The translations under genes were made by a program, and so were the position numbers. A model generated the notes under the pieces. It ran no database searches, was not told the origin of the DNA, and saw only the letters and a program-made list of their open reading frames with translations. A stretch of 64,000 bases of DNA, from NCBI RefSeq assembly GCF_030282825.1, contig NZ_JASTZU010000051.1, positions 1-64,000 of the forward strand, written 5' to 3'. Source of the stretch: Aquibacillus rhizosphaerae. Lineage in GTDB: Bacteria; Bacillota; Bacilli; Bacillales; Amphibacillaceae. Of this stretch, positions 47,541 through 56,687 are shown piece by piece (positions within the stretch are counted from its first letter, which is position 1; every line of letters starts with the position of its first letter).

Positions 47541-48584
47541 CTATGAAATTTTTTGTCCTTTTTGTTCATCTATTTTAACAATCATGTCATGACGGGCCAA
47601 CTCTATCCCTGCTGTTTGAATAAGCCAATCTTCCTTTACTTTGTTCCCGTTTGTTAAAGCAATAATTGCAGCTGGAATATTCGCACCAGCTACGTGACTA
47701 AAAGCATAACCTCCGCCAAAGCGAGGATTAATATCAATGACGTAATAGTTATTCCCATCAAAATAAACATCTGCATTGAGATAACCTGTGTGACTTAAGT
47801 TTTCCCCCATCTTTCTAGCAATGTCTAATAGTTCAGTAGTGTTTACAGTAGTACACCTATCGACGTCACCACCCCTCATAGCCAACTGTCTACGAATGAA
47901 GCAAGCAAGATAGTTACCATTTAAATCATTGAAAATATCTAGACTAAATTTGTCTCCATCAATTACATCCTGAATAATAATATTATCTTCAGGTTTTTTG
48001 TAAGTTGCATCATCTAACGGTGAATCTTTTATCATCTGTACGGCATGTTGATATGCAAATCTCATATCTTCTAAATTATTTGCAATTTCTACTCCTATAG
48101 AAGCAGAACCATTTCTAGGCTTGACAATTAATGGAAAAGATACTTCGTTATTTTCTAGAGCTTGTTCAGCATCTTCTATGGTGATATAAGATAAAGGTGC
48201 ATTTACATTGAAGGACTTCAAGAGTTCCCGGTACTTTCCCTTGTCTCGCACCTTATCTACAATTTCAGAATCAGGAGTGAAAACAGATACCCCTATTTCT
48301 TCAAGTGACTCTTTATGAGTAGCTATTTTTGGGACTTCCCAATCATTTAAAGGAACAAGACATTGTACATTATGTTTCTTGCAAATTTCAAATATCGTTT
48401 CCATGTAATTCGAGTCAGTTTGATGTGGGATTACATAATTTTCGTCGCCAGCTTGAAGAGACGGTGCATTTTTCTCAGGGTCTGCTGTAATTATTTTCCC
48501 TTCAATATTAGCGTCGTTTAAAGCATCCTGAAAAAAATTAACGAAATCTATACGTCTAGCAGTTGATGTTAGTAAAATATTCAA
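47541..48584 (-). CDS. ATP-grasp ligase (carbamoyl-phosphate-synthase-like)
   Basis: This 347-residue protein has a PreATP-grasp N-terminal fold (NILLTSTARRIDFVNFFQDAL, ITADPEKNAPS) and an ATP-grasp domain with the clamp FPLIVKPRNGSASIGVEI (about 150-167), VIDGDKFSLDIF and the Mg-binding VIDINPRFGGGYAFS. Such enzymes couple ATP to joining a carboxylate and an amine, often amino acids or small peptides. The start is TTG with GGAGCG before it. It forms a two-gene operon with the M20 enzyme. The product is unknown. Confidence 0.85.
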   Translation of the reverse strand: MNILLTSTARRIDFVNFFQDALNDANIEGKIITADPEKNAPSLQAGDENYVIPHQTDSNYMETIFEICKKHNVQCLVPLNDWEVPKIATHKESLEEIGVSVFTPDSEIVDKVRDKGKYRELLKSFNVNAPLSYITIEDAEQALENNEVSFPLIVKPRNGSASIGVEIANNLEDMRFAYQHAVQMIKDSPLDDATYKKPEDNIIIQDVIDGDKFSLDIFNDLNGNYLACFIRRQLAMRGGDVDRCTTVNTTELLDIARKMGENLSHTGYLNADVYFDGNNYYVIDINPRFGGGYAFSHVAGANIPAAIIALTNGNKVKEDWLIQTAGIELARHDMIVKIDEQKGQKIS

Positions 48585-48726
48585 GGTTAATCGCTCCTCA
48601 TTGTAAAAATAGTTTACTAGACACTTTACCCATTATGAAAAAATTAAACCTATGTATAATCTATACTAAATCTTCCTCACGATTTATTTCATGCAACCTA
48701 TTTCATGGAAAAAATGTTAATTTTAT

Positions 48727-48751
48727 GTTTATGATATTGAAAAAGTGGTAA
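48727..48751 (+). promoter_or_regulatory. Possible sigma-B promoter before the KGG protein
   Basis: GTTTAT, a 13-base spacer and TGGTAA resemble the sigma-B pattern GTTTAA-N12-14-GGGTAT at about 9 of 12 positions. A general-stress promoter would suit the gene it precedes by 54 bases. Confidence 0.4.
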
Positions 48752-48805
48752 ATGGTAGAATGTAACGCGATGACAAAGCCTAAAATATTGAAAGGAGCTG
48801 TTAAT

Positions 48806-48967
48806 ATGGCTAACAACAATAATAACGGTAAAATGTCTCGTGAACAGGCAGGAAAAAAAGGTGGAAACAAAACAGCAAGAGAGCACGGTCAGGAATTTTA
48901 TGAAGAGATTGGTGAAAAGGGCGGTAAAGAACGTAGCCGTCAGCAAAATAATAATAATAACGATTAA
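48806..48967 (+). CDS. KGG-motif small stress protein
   Basis: This 53-residue, very hydrophilic protein contains two glycine-rich KGG-type units (MSREQAGKKGGNKTAREHG and EEIGEKGGKERS) flanked by runs of Asn. This is the repeat of the plant-Em/YciG/GsiB-like stress protein group, linked to dehydration and general stress. AAAGGAG precedes the ATG at 48806; a longer frame from TTG 48752 is not supported. It is flanked by its own terminator, so it is transcribed alone. Confidence 0.82.
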   Translation: MANNNNNGKMSREQAGKKGGNKTAREHGQEFYEEIGEKGGKERSRQQNNNNND

Positions 48968-48984
48968 TTAAAAATTGTTCATAG

Positions 48985-49024
48985 AAAAGGGAAATGAGAA
49001 TTTATACTTCATTTCCCTTTTTTC
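48985..49024 (+). terminator. Terminator after the KGG gene
   Basis: AAAAGGGAAATGA pairs with TTCATTTCCCTTTT with small mismatches around an AT-rich loop and is followed by TTTTTTC. Confidence 0.8.
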
Positions 49025-49129
49025 TTTGTAATATTTGCTTGCAATGGTTCATTTTCAGCATATTAAGGGTCTTTGCACTATATAATAAGATTGGTGATTG
49101 AATATCATATCGCTGAGTGATGTTTCTAG

Positions 49130-49204
49130 AGTTACCTTTTAAGCCTTAATCGCGATGAATTAAAGGTGCTCCAAGATAGACTGAAGAAAATTATCAAATT
49201 ATAA
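49130..49204 (+). pseudogene. C-terminal scrap of a lost gene
   Basis: A 24-codon frame SYLLSLNRDELKVLQDRLKK followed by IIKL and a stop looks like an amphipathic protein end, perhaps a MarR-type regulator tail. The stop codon lies inside the palindrome at 49196-49242. No start codon exists. The call is tentative. Confidence 0.3.
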
Positions 49205-49242
49205 ATGTCTATCAACTAAAAGTTGATAGACATTTATAATTT
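49196..49242. repeat. Perfect palindrome with 22-bp arms before the chemoreceptor gene
   Basis: The arms run 49196-49217 and 49221-49242 with a 3-base spacer and no mismatch. The arm core is ATGTCTATCAACT. A TATAAT lies in the right arm (49235-49240). It has no T run, so it may be an operator, an mRNA leader structure or the old terminator of the lost upstream gene. Confidence 0.85.
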
Positions 49243-49284
49243 ACAGGACTATAGTTTTATTAATTACATCCTAGGGGGAAAGTT

Positions 49285-51036
49285 ATGCGAAAATCGATAG
49301 CAAATCGTATATTATTTATTCTTGTTTTTTTATCATTTCTTTTTATTTTGAATACAGTGCTAAGTGGTATTACTAATTCACAGGTAAAATTATCTACTAA
49401 TTTAATGTCTGAGTCATTTGTTAGTCTGGAATCTGAGCGGGTAAATTTAGCTGAAGAACTAGGTCAGCTTGATCTGTCGATACAGAGAACACTTTTAGAT
49501 GAGGAAATAGATGAGCAGGAATTATCGGATTCAATTATAACTAGTGTAGAGCGTGCAACTACGAACATTAATGTAATCGCATCCATAGTCGATGAGTTCT
49601 CAGATAAATCTATGAATAGCGCTCTTCAAGATGCATATGAACCATATCTTGCCGATATGAAGGCTTATCTCGAGCAGTCTGCAGTAATCGGAGAGGACAT
49701 AGAACAAGGGAATATTACTGCAGCAGAAGTAAGCTATCAGTCTCTCGAAACCCTATCAGACTCTATGGGAGCATCGGAAAATGACTTTCAGATGGTATTA
49801 AATGAAAGTATCGATCATGAAAAAGCGCTCACAAACTCCAGAGTGGAGAGATCTACAATTATTATTTGGGTTATGGCAGTTATTTTTATCATATCTGCAG
49901 CTGTTGCTTTTCGAGTTTCCGTAAAGACGATTATTACTCCACTAAAACGAGTGAATCATAGTCTTCGTGAAATTATTCAGAAGTTGGAAAAAAATGAAGG
50001 AGATTTAACTGCTAGGGTAGAGGTCCATACGGAAGATGAAGTTGGACATATAGCAAAAGGCATTAATCGTTTTCTAGAGACTTTGCAGAATGCCATGATT
50101 TCCATTAAGTCAGGATCCAATATGATACATACATCTACAGAAAGTATTAGTAGTCACATATCGGAATCTAAAGACTCTACATCTAGTATTTCCGCGGCTC
50201 TAAATGAATTATCGGCAAGTATGGAAGAAGTGAGTAGTACTGTGCAAAATATTGATGACGGAGCACAGAATGTTCTTTCTTCATCCAATGTTATCGCAGA
50301 TGATGCTAAATCAAATGCTGTCCATGTAGGAAGCATTGTAGAACGAGCTGATAAAATCCGAACAAAGTCAAATGAAAGTAAAAAACAGACAGAGGCAGTG
50401 TTAGACGGAATCAAGCAAACAATGGATGAATCCATAAAGAATAGTCGTTCTGTTGAAAAAATAAGTGATCTTACAACGAATATTTTAGATATTTCTGCTC
50501 AGACCAATCTGCTTGCTCTTAATGCATCTATCGAGGCTGCGAGAGCAGGGGAAGCAGGAAAAGGTTTTGCAGTTGTAGCTGAAGAAATAAGGAAACTGTC
50601 AGAGGGTACCGAAAAAACAGCAAATAATATTCAGAGCATTAATGAACTGGTAACAAACTCCGTAGAAGAATTGGTTCGTAATGCCAATGAAATTATGGGC
50701 TATATTACGCAAAAGGTTTTGTTGGATTACGATGAATTTGTAGAAGTAGCGAATAGTTATAAGCAAGATGCAGATACGATAAACGACATGCTCGCGCGTT
50801 TTAGTACAAGCTCAGGAGAGTTGCGACGGATTTCTATCCATATGGCTGAAGGTATTCAAGGAATTACACTTGCAGTTGAAGATAGTGTCCGCGCAGTAAT
50901 CGAATCAAATGAGAATACAAGTACTTTGTTGAATTCCATTACAACTATCACTGAACAAGTGGGACAAAACCAAGAGATTGTCAATGACCTAAATAACCAG
51001 GTGAACAAATTTAAAAAAGTAGAAGAAGAGCTATAA
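49285..51036 (+). CDS. Methyl-accepting chemotaxis protein
   Basis: This 583-residue chemoreceptor has one membrane helix at 10-28, an extracellular four-helix sensor (about 30-190), a second helix at 192-212, then HAMP (213-270) and the signalling coiled coil. The conserved hairpin tip reads [20 protein letters not shown] then [19 protein letters not shown] (about 400-440). The extracellular part matches the 4HB_MCP type by size and helix content, so the ligand cannot be named. AGGGGG precedes the ATG. It is a single gene between terminators. Confidence 0.92.
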   Translation: MRKSIANRILFILVFLSFLFILNTVLSGITNSQVKLSTNLMSESFVSLESERVNLAEELGQLDLSIQRTLLDEEIDEQELSDSIITSVERATTNINVIASIVDEFSDKSMNSALQDAYEPYLADMKAYLEQSAVIGEDIEQGNITAAEVSYQSLETLSDSMGASENDFQMVLNESIDHEKALTNSRVERSTIIIWVMAVIFIISAAVAFRVSVKTIITPLKRVNHSLREIIQKLEKNEGDLTARVEVHTEDEVGHIAKGINRFLETLQNAMISIKSGSNMIHTSTESISSHISESKDSTSSISAALNELSASMEEVSSTVQNIDDGAQNVLSSSNVIADDAKSNAVHVGSIVERADKIRTKSNESKKQTEAVLDGIKQTMDESIKNSRSVEKISDLTTNILDISAQTNLLALNASIEAARAGEAGKGFAVVAEEIRKLSEGTEKTANNIQSINELVTNSVEELVRNANEIMGYITQKVLLDYDEFVEVANSYKQDADTINDMLARFSTSSGELRRISIHMAEGIQGITLAVEDSVRAVIESNENTSTLLNSITTITEQVGQNQEIVNDLNNQVNKFKKVEEEL

Positions 51037-51048
51037 GATAAAACAAAC

Positions 51049-51082
51049 AAAAAACGCGACATATGAAGTGCCGCGTTTTTTG
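51049..51082 (+). terminator. Terminator after the chemoreceptor gene
   Basis: AAAAAACGCG pairs with CGCGTTTTTT around a 13-base loop. The T run is part of the stem, and the site lies 13 bases after the stop codon. Confidence 0.85.
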
Positions 51083-51261
51083 CTTGTTTATCCCAGTGTA
51101 ACCTTTCGTAAGACTCTTACTTCAAATTATGAAATGAAACATAGATGTCTAGTCTAGTTGGAAGCGGACGATTTGCTTGTTCAAGAACACCTTTATGCGG
51201 TCATACCTTTGGGTACTTACAATTGTTTTCTTGCTCTCCCCAACTGATTGAAGTTTTACTT

Positions 51262-52365
51262 TTATTGATCAAATTCCTTTTCAACAGTAACCAGAGCTGA
51301 TCCAATAACCTGATGCATATCATAATATTTATAAGTAGCTAATCTACCACCAAAGATTACCTTTGGCTCATTTTCGGCTAATGCTTTGTACTTTTTGTAT
51401 GTTTCGTTATTTTTGTCATCATTAATTGGATAGTAAGGCTCATCTCCAGGTTTCCATTCGGATGGATACTCTTCTGTGATGATGGTTTTGTCTTGTGTGC
51501 CAAATTCAAAATGCTTATGTTCGATTATTCGTGTGTAAGGGGTTTCTTTATCTGTATAATTGATAACTGCATTTCCTTGATAATTTGTCGTATCATCTAT
51601 TACCTTTGTCTCAAAATGTAAGCTTCTATATTCTAATACACCGAATTTATAATCGAAATATTGATCAATCATTCCTGTATAAACTACTTTGTTAGCTAAA
51701 CTTTCTAATTCTTGTCGCTGTTCAAAGAAATCAACGTTTAACTTAACCTCAATACCTTCTAACATTTTTTCGATAATAGTGGTGTATCCACCAATTGGGA
51801 TTCCTTGATATTGATCATTAAAGTAGTTGTTGTCATATGTAAATCGAACTGGCAAACGCTTGATTATGAAGGCCGGTAATTCTCTTGCTGATCTACCCCA
51901 TTGTTTTTCGGTGTAGCCTTTAATTAACTTTTCATAAATATCTGTACCAACCAATGAGATAGCTTGTTCCTCTAAATTTTTAGGTTCTGTAATTCCGGCA
52001 ACAGTTTTTTGTTGTTCAATTTTTGCTTTGGCTTCGTCTGGACTGACAACCCCCCATAACGTATTAAACGTGTTCATGTTAAAAGGGAGGTTATACAATT
52101 CTCCTTTATAATTAGCTATTGGTGAATTGGTATAACGATTAAATTTAGTAAAACCATTCACATAATCCCAGATTCTTTCGTTGTTCGTGTGAAAAATGTG
52201 AGCACCATATTTATGCACATTAATTCCTTCGATTTTTTCTGTATATATATTACCACCAATATGGTCTCTTTTATCAATAACTAGACACTTTTTACCTCTT
52301 TTTTTTGCTTCATATGCAAATACTGATCCAAACAAACCAGCACCTACAATTAAGTAATCATACAT
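51262..52365 (-). CDS. glf: UDP-galactopyranose mutase
   Basis: Glf is a flavoenzyme that converts UDP-galactopyranose to UDP-galactofuranose, the donor for galactofuranose in cell-surface glycans. The 367-residue protein begins DYLIVGAGLFGSVFAYEAKK (FAD fold) and has CLVIDKRDHIGGNIYTE, KYGAHIFHTNNERIW, YTEKQWGRSARELPAFIIKR and the late FGGRLATYKYYDMHQVI, all family hallmarks. The frame opens at 52407, but AAGGAGATT supports the ATG at 52365. No galactofuranosyltransferase is visible beside it. It is divergent from the LysR gene. Confidence 0.94.
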   Translation of the reverse strand: MYDYLIVGAGLFGSVFAYEAKKRGKKCLVIDKRDHIGGNIYTEKIEGINVHKYGAHIFHTNNERIWDYVNGFTKFNRYTNSPIANYKGELYNLPFNMNTFNTLWGVVSPDEAKAKIEQQKTVAGITEPKNLEEQAISLVGTDIYEKLIKGYTEKQWGRSARELPAFIIKRLPVRFTYDNNYFNDQYQGIPIGGYTTIIEKMLEGIEVKLNVDFFEQRQELESLANKVVYTGMIDQYFDYKFGVLEYRSLHFETKVIDDTTNYQGNAVINYTDKETPYTRIIEHKHFEFGTQDKTIITEEYPSEWKPGDEPYYPINDDKNNETYKKYKALAENEPKVIFGGRLATYKYYDMHQVIGSALVTVEKEFDQ

Positions 52366-52559
52366 TTCCAATCTCCTTATAATTAAAGTATAGATAGGTG
52401 TTATCAAGGATGAAGTATACCAAAGTAATATCGATTAATAAAGAATAGGACGAGCCATCTTCTGAAAGGAGTTTGTGTTTGTAGAGTTCATTGCAAAAAT
52501 AACTGATTGAATGCTATACTTGTTTTTAATATGCAGAGAGAAGATAAAAAGGTGGACAT

Positions 52560-53441
52560 ATGAACATAGAGGCATTGCAACACTTTAATAAGGTTTATCA
52601 AATGAATAGTATAAATTCAGCTGCTAAAGAACTATTTATTACACCCCAAGGATTGAGCAAGACAATCAAGCAACTTGAATTAGAATTCGAGACAGAGTTA
52701 TTTGATAGAGGTCCACGAGGGATGGAAGCAACTGAAGCTGGTGAATTATTATATGCTAGGTCTCAGCATATCGTTTATCTAATGGAGGACCTTAAAAAAG
52801 AAATTAGCATTATAAGCGGTAGAAGGGGAACGTTAAATGTTGTGGTTACTTTTTCATCAACTGCTGCCATACCTGTTGAATTTTTATATGAGTTTTCTAA
52901 AAGTTATCCTGATATTCAAGTTAAAATTAAGGAGTTACCTGACGAATCTAACCTTAATCAGTTATTCCAAGAAGAAGTGGATGTTGGATTGGTAACAGAT
53001 TATGAAGATATCGAAAACTGTGAAAGTGAGCTAATTGCACTAGGTGAAGCAGTTGTCGTAGTTTCTAAAGAACATCGATTGGCCAAGAAGGACCAAATAT
53101 CAGTAGAGGATCTCAAAGGAGAACCTATCGTTGTAAAGTCTGTTGGAAAAGGGAAAGAGCACAGCTTTGTTGATAAATGTTTAGAGCAAGGTTTTACACC
53201 AAATGTTGTTCATGAATTTGGTAGTATCATAACGGCCCATCGACTGTGTGAACTCAATGGATTCGTGGCAATATCAATAGACTTTGTAGAAGATGAACTT
53301 AAAGAAAGAAATTTAAAAATAATAAAGTTAAAAGAGAAAATTCCACAAAATATATATTTAGTTTCAAGAAAAAGAGGTATTCAATCAAAAGCAATTATGT
53401 TATTTAAAAGTTATATAAAAGATAGAACTGAAAAAAGTTGA
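52560..53441 (+). CDS. LysR-family transcriptional regulator
   Basis: This 293-residue regulator has the N-terminal LysR helix-turn-helix (LQHFNKVYQMNSINSAAKEL, FITPQGLSKTIKQLELEFET, ELFDRG; residues 5-55) and a two-lobe periplasmic-binding-like sensor domain after residue 90. AAGGTGG precedes the ATG. It is divergent from glf (195 bases between starts) and upstream of the second GH3 locus in the same direction, with a terminator in between. Either could be its target. Confidence 0.88.
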   Translation: MNIEALQHFNKVYQMNSINSAAKELFITPQGLSKTIKQLELEFETELFDRGPRGMEATEAGELLYARSQHIVYLMEDLKKEISIISGRRGTLNVVVTFSSTAAIPVEFLYEFSKSYPDIQVKIKELPDESNLNQLFQEEVDVGLVTDYEDIENCESELIALGEAVVVVSKEHRLAKKDQISVEDLKGEPIVVKSVGKGKEHSFVDKCLEQGFTPNVVHEFGSIITAHRLCELNGFVAISIDFVEDELKERNLKIIKLKEKIPQNIYLVSRKRGIQSKAIMLFKSYIKDRTEKS

Positions 53442-53484
53442 GTCGATTTGGTATGCTGAAAAGCCTATTAAATCGACTTTTTTC
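53440..53484 (+). terminator. Terminator after the LysR gene
   Basis: AGTCGATTT pairs with AAATCGACT around a 20-base loop and is followed by TTTTTTC. It overlaps the stop codon of the LysR gene. Confidence 0.82.
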
Positions 53485-53544
53485 GTCATGACAAACTAAA
53501 AGTTACTACCCCCTAACTTTTGGTTTATAGTGCAATAGACAAAA

Positions 53545-53582
53545 TTGAAGTAAGCTTAACTTGTGATTATAAAACGTTTTCA
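53545..53582 (+). promoter_or_regulatory. Promoter with overlapping LacI/CcpA-type operator before the second GH3 locus
   Basis: TTGAAG (53545-53550), a 17-base spacer and TATAAA (53568-53573) form a promoter. ATAAAACGTTTTCA (53569-53582) overlaps the -10 box and matches the cre consensus at 12 of 14 positions. Its AAAACGTTTT core is also a generic LacI-family operator, so a dedicated sugar repressor is equally possible. Confidence 0.5.
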
Positions 53583-53698
53583 ATAATTAATTGATATTGA
53601 TAACGCTTTACAAGTTAGAGGAGGGGAATTCCTAAATTAGTTAAAAGCACTAGAATTTTAATTATTTTGCTATTTATATAACAGGGGGTTATAAGATT

Positions 53699-56581
53699 AT
53701 GGCTAAGAAAAAAATGAGTAAGAAAAAATTTAGGATTGTATGGAGTTCTGTTATAAGTGTTGTTTTGGTTATCGCTCTAGGAGCTAACATTGCATTAGGC
53801 TATTATTCAGATGTCATTACATCGTATTTTTCAGAAATTGATATTACTAGTGATGAAGCTATTACAGCTCGGGATCATTCAGTAGAAGTTGTAGAACAAA
53901 TTGCAGATGAAGGAATAGTTCTTTTGCAGAATGAAGAAAACGCTTTACCATTTGCTGAAGGAACAAAAGCAAATGTATTTGGTTGGAGCTTTACAAACCC
54001 AATTTATGGTGGTGCGGGCTCAGGTGGTACAGATGCATCGACTGCAATAACACCTAAAGCAGGGTTTGAAGCTGCAGGAATTGAGATTAATGAGAACTTA
54101 TATAATGCTTATACTGCAACAGATTTGGAAAGGCCGGAAATAGGGATAGAAGGTCAAGACTTTACAATTCCAGAACCTCGGCCAGAAGAATTCTATACAG
54201 ACGAGTTAATGGCTCAGGCGAAGGAATTTTCTGATACAGCTGTTATTTTTATCGCTCGTTCGGGTGGAGAAGGTGCGGATCTTCCAACTAGCTTGTTTGG
54301 ACCAGATACGTATGATCCAGAAGGTAGTGCACAAGGACCAACTGGACAAAGATTTGGTTTTGAAGATGACCAAGATCCGGATAAACATTACCTTGAACTT
54401 ACAAACAGAGAACTAGGTATGCTTGAAGCAGTAACAGCAGCAGACTTTGAAAACGTCATTGTTGTTGTGAACAGTGCAAACACATTCGAACTTGAGTGGG
54501 TTAATGAATACGATGAAATCAAGAGTGTTGTAAATATTGCTGGACCGGGACAAAGTGGATTTGGTTCGTTAGGTAGAGTGCTTGCTGGTGATTTGAATCC
54601 ATCAGGTAAAACTGTAGATATTTATGCTTCTGACGTTCTTGATGCACCTGCAATTAGCAACTTTGGTGATTTTGATTACGTTGTTGAAAATGCAGATGGA
54701 ACGTATTCAACAGCAGCTGACGCTAAAGGTGTTCCATTGAAATATGTTGATTTGGCTGAAGGGATTTATGTAGGTTATCGTTATTATGAAACCGCTGACG
54801 AATTAGGAACAATTAATTATGATGAAAAGATACAATATCCATTTGGACACGGTTTAAGCTATACAAACTATGAGCAAACGGTCGTAGCTGACAGTTTAAC
54901 ATGGAATGAAACGGATATTTCCGTTGATGTAGAAGTGTCAAATACGGGTTCAGTAGCAGGGAAAGACGTAGTTCAACTTTATTACTCTGCACCATACACT
55001 GGACAAATTGAAAGGTCATCTGTTGAACTTGCGGCATTTGGAAAAACGGGTGTCATTGAACCTGGACAATCAGAAGTAGTAACACTTACTTTCCAAGTAG
55101 AAGATATGGCTGCATATGACCATAATAAAATATTCAGTGCGGATGGTTCTTATGTACTTGAAGCAGGCGAATATAATCTTACGTTGATGAAAAACTCACA
55201 TGAAAAAATTGCTGATGTAGGATCGAAAACACTTTCAGAGATTGTATATGATTCTGGACGTTCTTCAGACCAACAGGTAGCAATTAACCAGTTTGATGAG
55301 GAAGTCACTGGTGAAGGAAGTATTGAAACATACCTTTCTAGAGCAGATGGATTTGCGAATCTAGAAGAGATTGATCAAAATGAAACATTTACGGTTACGA
55401 GTGAAGATGGAGCGACTAGAGAAGTAGAAGGAACATTGGTAGACACTGCCTTTGTTGACATGGTAAACAGCAAGCGTTATGACGTACCCGCAGATACACA
55501 TGATTCGGCACCTACGACAGGCGCAGATAATGGATTAATGCTAGAAGAATATAAAGATGTGGCTTTTGATGATGAAAGCTGGGAGCCTTTACTTGACCAA
55601 TTATCAGTTGATGACTTAGTTAATGTCGTTACACATGGTGGTTATAAGACTGTTGAGATTGAATCCGTTGGTAAACCGGCTACAACAGATTATGACGGAC
55701 CTGCAGGTATTAGTTCTTTCCTAGCTGCGACACCTGTAACAGGTATTCCATTCCCTGCAGAAGTAATGCTTGCATCTACTTGGAATATCGAGCTTGCTAC
55801 AGCAATGGGTGAAGCAATTGGTGACGAAGCACAAGCCTACGATGTTACAGGCTGGTATGCTCCAGCGATGAACATTCACCGTACAGCATTTGCTGGAAGA
55901 AACTTTGAGTATTATTCAGAAGATCCATTCCTTTCTGGAGAATTTGCAGCTGCTACTACAGCAGGTTACCAAAGTAAAGGTGGATTTGTGTTTATGAAAC
56001 ACTTTGCCTTAAACGACCAGGAAGACAACCGTACACTAGGTGTTCTTACGTGGGGTGATGAGCAAACGATTCGTGAAATTTACTTGAAGCCGTTCGAAGT
56101 TGCAGTTAAAGAAGGCGGAGCATTAGGAATGATGTCATCATTCAACAGTATTGGTGATGTATGGGCTGGTGCAGATGAAAGCTTGCTTAAAGAAGTGTTA
56201 CGAAATGAGTGGGGCTTTAACGGTACGGTTAACACAGATTTCTTTATCCAAGATGCTTATCCGTACATGAATGCTGAGCTTGCTATCCGTGCAGGTAATG
56301 ATATTATGCTTACTGGTGTAGCGCCATATGGTGTACCAGAGTTTGATACGGAGAGTAATGACACATTATGGGCAATGAGAGATGCTGCGAAAAATGTACT
56401 TTACACTGTTGCAAACAGTAGTGCAATCGATGATGGATTAAGTACTGATACACCACAATGGGTTGTCATCACAATCGTTGTTGATAGTCTCGTTGGTCTA
56501 GGTATCATTCTAGGCTTCTTCTTTACCTTCCGTAACTCAAGAAATAGAGATAAAAACGGAGAAAGTGAAACATTAGCATAA
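53699..56581 (+). CDS. Membrane-anchored GH3 glycosidase with permuted domains, copy 2
   Basis: This 960-residue paralogue of the gene at 31741 has a short basic N-terminus, a membrane helix at about 13-33 (IVWSSVISVVLVIALGANIA), then the C-terminal-type sandwich domain (YGGAGSGGTDASTA to FPFGHGLSYTNY). A fibronectin-III-like domain and the TIM barrel come last, with nucleophile Asp847 in TVNTDFF. Unlike copy 1 it has a second membrane helix near the C-terminus (about 925-947) and a basic tail. Both ends are thus inside and the enzyme outside. AGGGGGTT precedes the ATG. The substrate is unknown. Confidence 0.87.
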   Translation: MAKKKMSKKKFRIVWSSVISVVLVIALGANIALGYYSDVITSYFSEIDITSDEAITARDHSVEVVEQIADEGIVLLQNEENALPFAEGTKANVFGWSFTNPIYGGAGSGGTDASTAITPKAGFEAAGIEINENLYNAYTATDLERPEIGIEGQDFTIPEPRPEEFYTDELMAQAKEFSDTAVIFIARSGGEGADLPTSLFGPDTYDPEGSAQGPTGQRFGFEDDQDPDKHYLELTNRELGMLEAVTAADFENVIVVVNSANTFELEWVNEYDEIKSVVNIAGPGQSGFGSLGRVLAGDLNPSGKTVDIYASDVLDAPAISNFGDFDYVVENADGTYSTAADAKGVPLKYVDLAEGIYVGYRYYETADELGTINYDEKIQYPFGHGLSYTNYEQTVVADSLTWNETDISVDVEVSNTGSVAGKDVVQLYYSAPYTGQIERSSVELAAFGKTGVIEPGQSEVVTLTFQVEDMAAYDHNKIFSADGSYVLEAGEYNLTLMKNSHEKIADVGSKTLSEIVYDSGRSSDQQVAINQFDEEVTGEGSIETYLSRADGFANLEEIDQNETFTVTSEDGATREVEGTLVDTAFVDMVNSKRYDVPADTHDSAPTTGADNGLMLEEYKDVAFDDESWEPLLDQLSVDDLVNVVTHGGYKTVEIESVGKPATTDYDGPAGISSFLAATPVTGIPFPAEVMLASTWNIELATAMGEAIGDEAQAYDVTGWYAPAMNIHRTAFAGRNFEYYSEDPFLSGEFAAATTAGYQSKGGFVFMKHFALNDQEDNRTLGVLTWGDEQTIREIYLKPFEVAVKEGGALGMMSSFNSIGDVWAGADESLLKEVLRNEWGFNGTVNTDFFIQDAYPYMNAELAIRAGNDIMLTGVAPYGVPEFDTESNDTLWAMRDAAKNVLYTVANSSAIDDGLSTDTPQWVVITIVVDSLVGLGIILGFFFTFRNSRNRDKNGESETLA

Positions 56582-56634
56582 ATATTTACAGAAATAAATA
56601 AGGGGAACAATCATCTATTTTTGGAAAAATATAA

Positions 56635-56666
56635 TTCAGCGGTACTCCTTAAGGGGTATCGCTGAA
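56635..56666 (+). other. Intergenic hairpin between the paired GH3 genes, copy 2
   Basis: TTCAGCGGTACTCCT pairs with GGGGTATCGCTGAA (about 15 bp with two wobbles) and no T run follows. It lies 54 bases after the first GH3 stop and 22 before the second start, like the hairpin at 34506 in the other pair though its sequence differs. Confidence 0.65.
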
Positions 56667-56687
56667 AACACAAAAGAGGACTGACGT

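Noticed and set aside
49196-49242. Calling the long palindrome a simple terminator
   Set aside because: There is no T run on either side and no intact gene upstream; it is kept as an unexplained palindrome.
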